DNA from: an uncultured Ignavibacteria bacterium
GTDB lineage: Bacteria; Bacteroidota; Ignavibacteria; Ignavibacteriales; Melioribacteraceae
Length of the DNA stretch: 6,035 nt
Direction of reading: 5' to 3'
NCBI GenBank assembly: GCA_937930275.1
Contig: CALGLM010000079.1
Span: forward strand, 1 to 6,035
Shown here: positions 5,501-6,035 of the stretch, piece after piece
Layout: each line of letters starts with the position of its first letter
How positions within the stretch are numbered: position 1 is the stretch's first letter
Program-made: the position numbers and the translations under genes
The notes under the pieces: generated by a model
Told to the model about the DNA's origin: nothing
What the model saw: the letters and a program-made list of their open reading frames with translations, nothing else
Database searches by the model: none

Positions 5501-6035
5501 ATGAAACAATTTGAAACCAAATACGGCTATTTTGATAATGGCGGTAAGGAGTTTGTTATTAAAACTCCGACAACACCAAAACCATGGGTAAATGTAATTT
5601 CTAACGGTACATACGGATTGGTGGTTTCTCAAACCGGCGGAGGATTTAGCTGGAATGAGCATAGCGAGTTTAATAGAATAACCCGCTGGCACCAAGACTT
5701 AATAAAAGATGACTGGGGAAAATATTTTTACTTTAAAAATAATAAAACCGGTGAAGTTTGGTCTCCGATGTGGCAGCCGATGAAAACAAAATATGACAGC
5801 TTTGAATGCGGATACGGTTTAGGATATGCGACTTTTAATACAGAATATAAAGGAATTAAAGTAACCTGTAATTTATTTGTTCCGTTTAATGAGACATTAG
5901 AAATTTGGGATTTTAAGATTGAAAATAATTCAAGTGAAGAACTGGATTTATCTATATATACATATTTTGAGTGGGTCTTAGGCTCATCAAACGATTACCA
6001 TCGTGAATTTCATAAAACTTTTCTTGAAACCGAAT
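5501..6035 (+). CDS. GH94-family glycoside phosphorylase, N-terminal part (runs off the window)
   Basis: An open frame starts at ATG 5501 and continues without a stop to the window edge, giving 178 codons. It matches the N-terminal beta-sandwich domain of GH94 (formerly glycosyltransferase 36). Landmarks are YGYFDN (8-13), a TP..PW motif (23-29), SQTGGGFSW (43-51), RITRW (59-63), a GEVWSP motif (about 83-88), YDSFECGYGLGY (97-108) and FEWVLG near residue 160. GH94 enzymes are cytoplasmic inverting phosphorylases that split beta-linked disaccharides or oligosaccharides with inorganic phosphate, giving a sugar 1-phosphate. Cellobiose, cellobionate, laminaribiose, chitobiose and 1,2-beta-oligoglucan enzymes share this fold, and the substrate-determining catalytic barrel is not in the window. 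No signal peptide is visible, as expected. A purine-rich AAGAAGAG (5489-5496) before the start is a weak ribosome binding site. It lies 43 bp behind the LacI gene on the same strand, so co-transcription is likely; a lone TATAAT at 5475-5480 has no -35 partner. Confidence 0.88.
   Translation, partial: MKQFETKYGYFDNGGKEFVIKTPTTPKPWVNVISNGTYGLVVSQTGGGFSWNEHSEFNRITRWHQDLIKDDWGKYFYFKNNKTGEVWSPMWQPMKTKYDSFECGYGLGYATFNTEYKGIKVTCNLFVPFNETLEIWDFKIENNSSEELDLSIYTYFEWVLGSSNDYHREFHKTFLETE

Noticed and set aside
5462..5695. 77-codon minus-strand open frame opposite the GH94 start
   Set aside because: The plus strand here encodes clear GH94 motifs; the minus frame is a shadow.

Overview
The window is AT-rich and compact. 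Its product types point to a free-living, carbohydrate-degrading member of the Bacteroidota/Ignavibacteriota/Chlorobiota (FCB) group: an exported FGE/SUMF1-fold protein, a very large exported protein with a discoidin-like domain and a six-hairpin glycosidase core, a LacI-type regulator and a GH94 phosphorylase. Two genes have a clear Shine-Dalgarno sequence, which is uncommon in classical Bacteroidia and leans slightly toward an Ignavibacteria-like lineage. This placement is inference; no marker gene is present.

Layout. Positions 1-295 are non-coding and AT-rich. They hold a 16-bp inverted repeat (227-242), a Bacteroidota-type -7 element (256-263) and a good ribosome binding site (285-290), all for the gene at 296-1027, a secreted SUMF1-fold protein that keeps only one of the two catalytic cysteines of true formylglycine-generating enzymes. 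A GC-rich hairpin (1077-1096) separates it from the convergent 1159-4332 minus-strand gene. That gene encodes a 1057-residue exported protein with two N-terminal beta-sandwich carbohydrate-binding-like domains and an (alpha/alpha)6 glycosidase-like core. A 129-bp divergent control region (4333-4461) separates it from a LacI-family repressor (4462-5457, plus). The repressor is followed after 43 bp by the start of a GH94 inverting glycoside phosphorylase (from 5501, cut off by the window end).

How the parts fit. The divergent region contains an 18-bp near-palindrome (4423-4440) whose core matches the LacI/GalR/CcpA operator consensus exactly. It sits just downstream of a TTGACA box, where a bound repressor would block transcription of its own gene and probably of the phosphorylase behind it. 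The divergent exported glycosidase may be controlled from the same site. The simplest reading is a small carbohydrate-use locus: an extracytoplasmic enzyme releases oligosaccharides, an unseen transporter imports them, the GH94 enzyme cleaves them with phosphate, and the LacI protein senses a sugar. The polysaccharide cannot be named from the sequence. I see no mobile element, CRISPR array, tRNA or rRNA.
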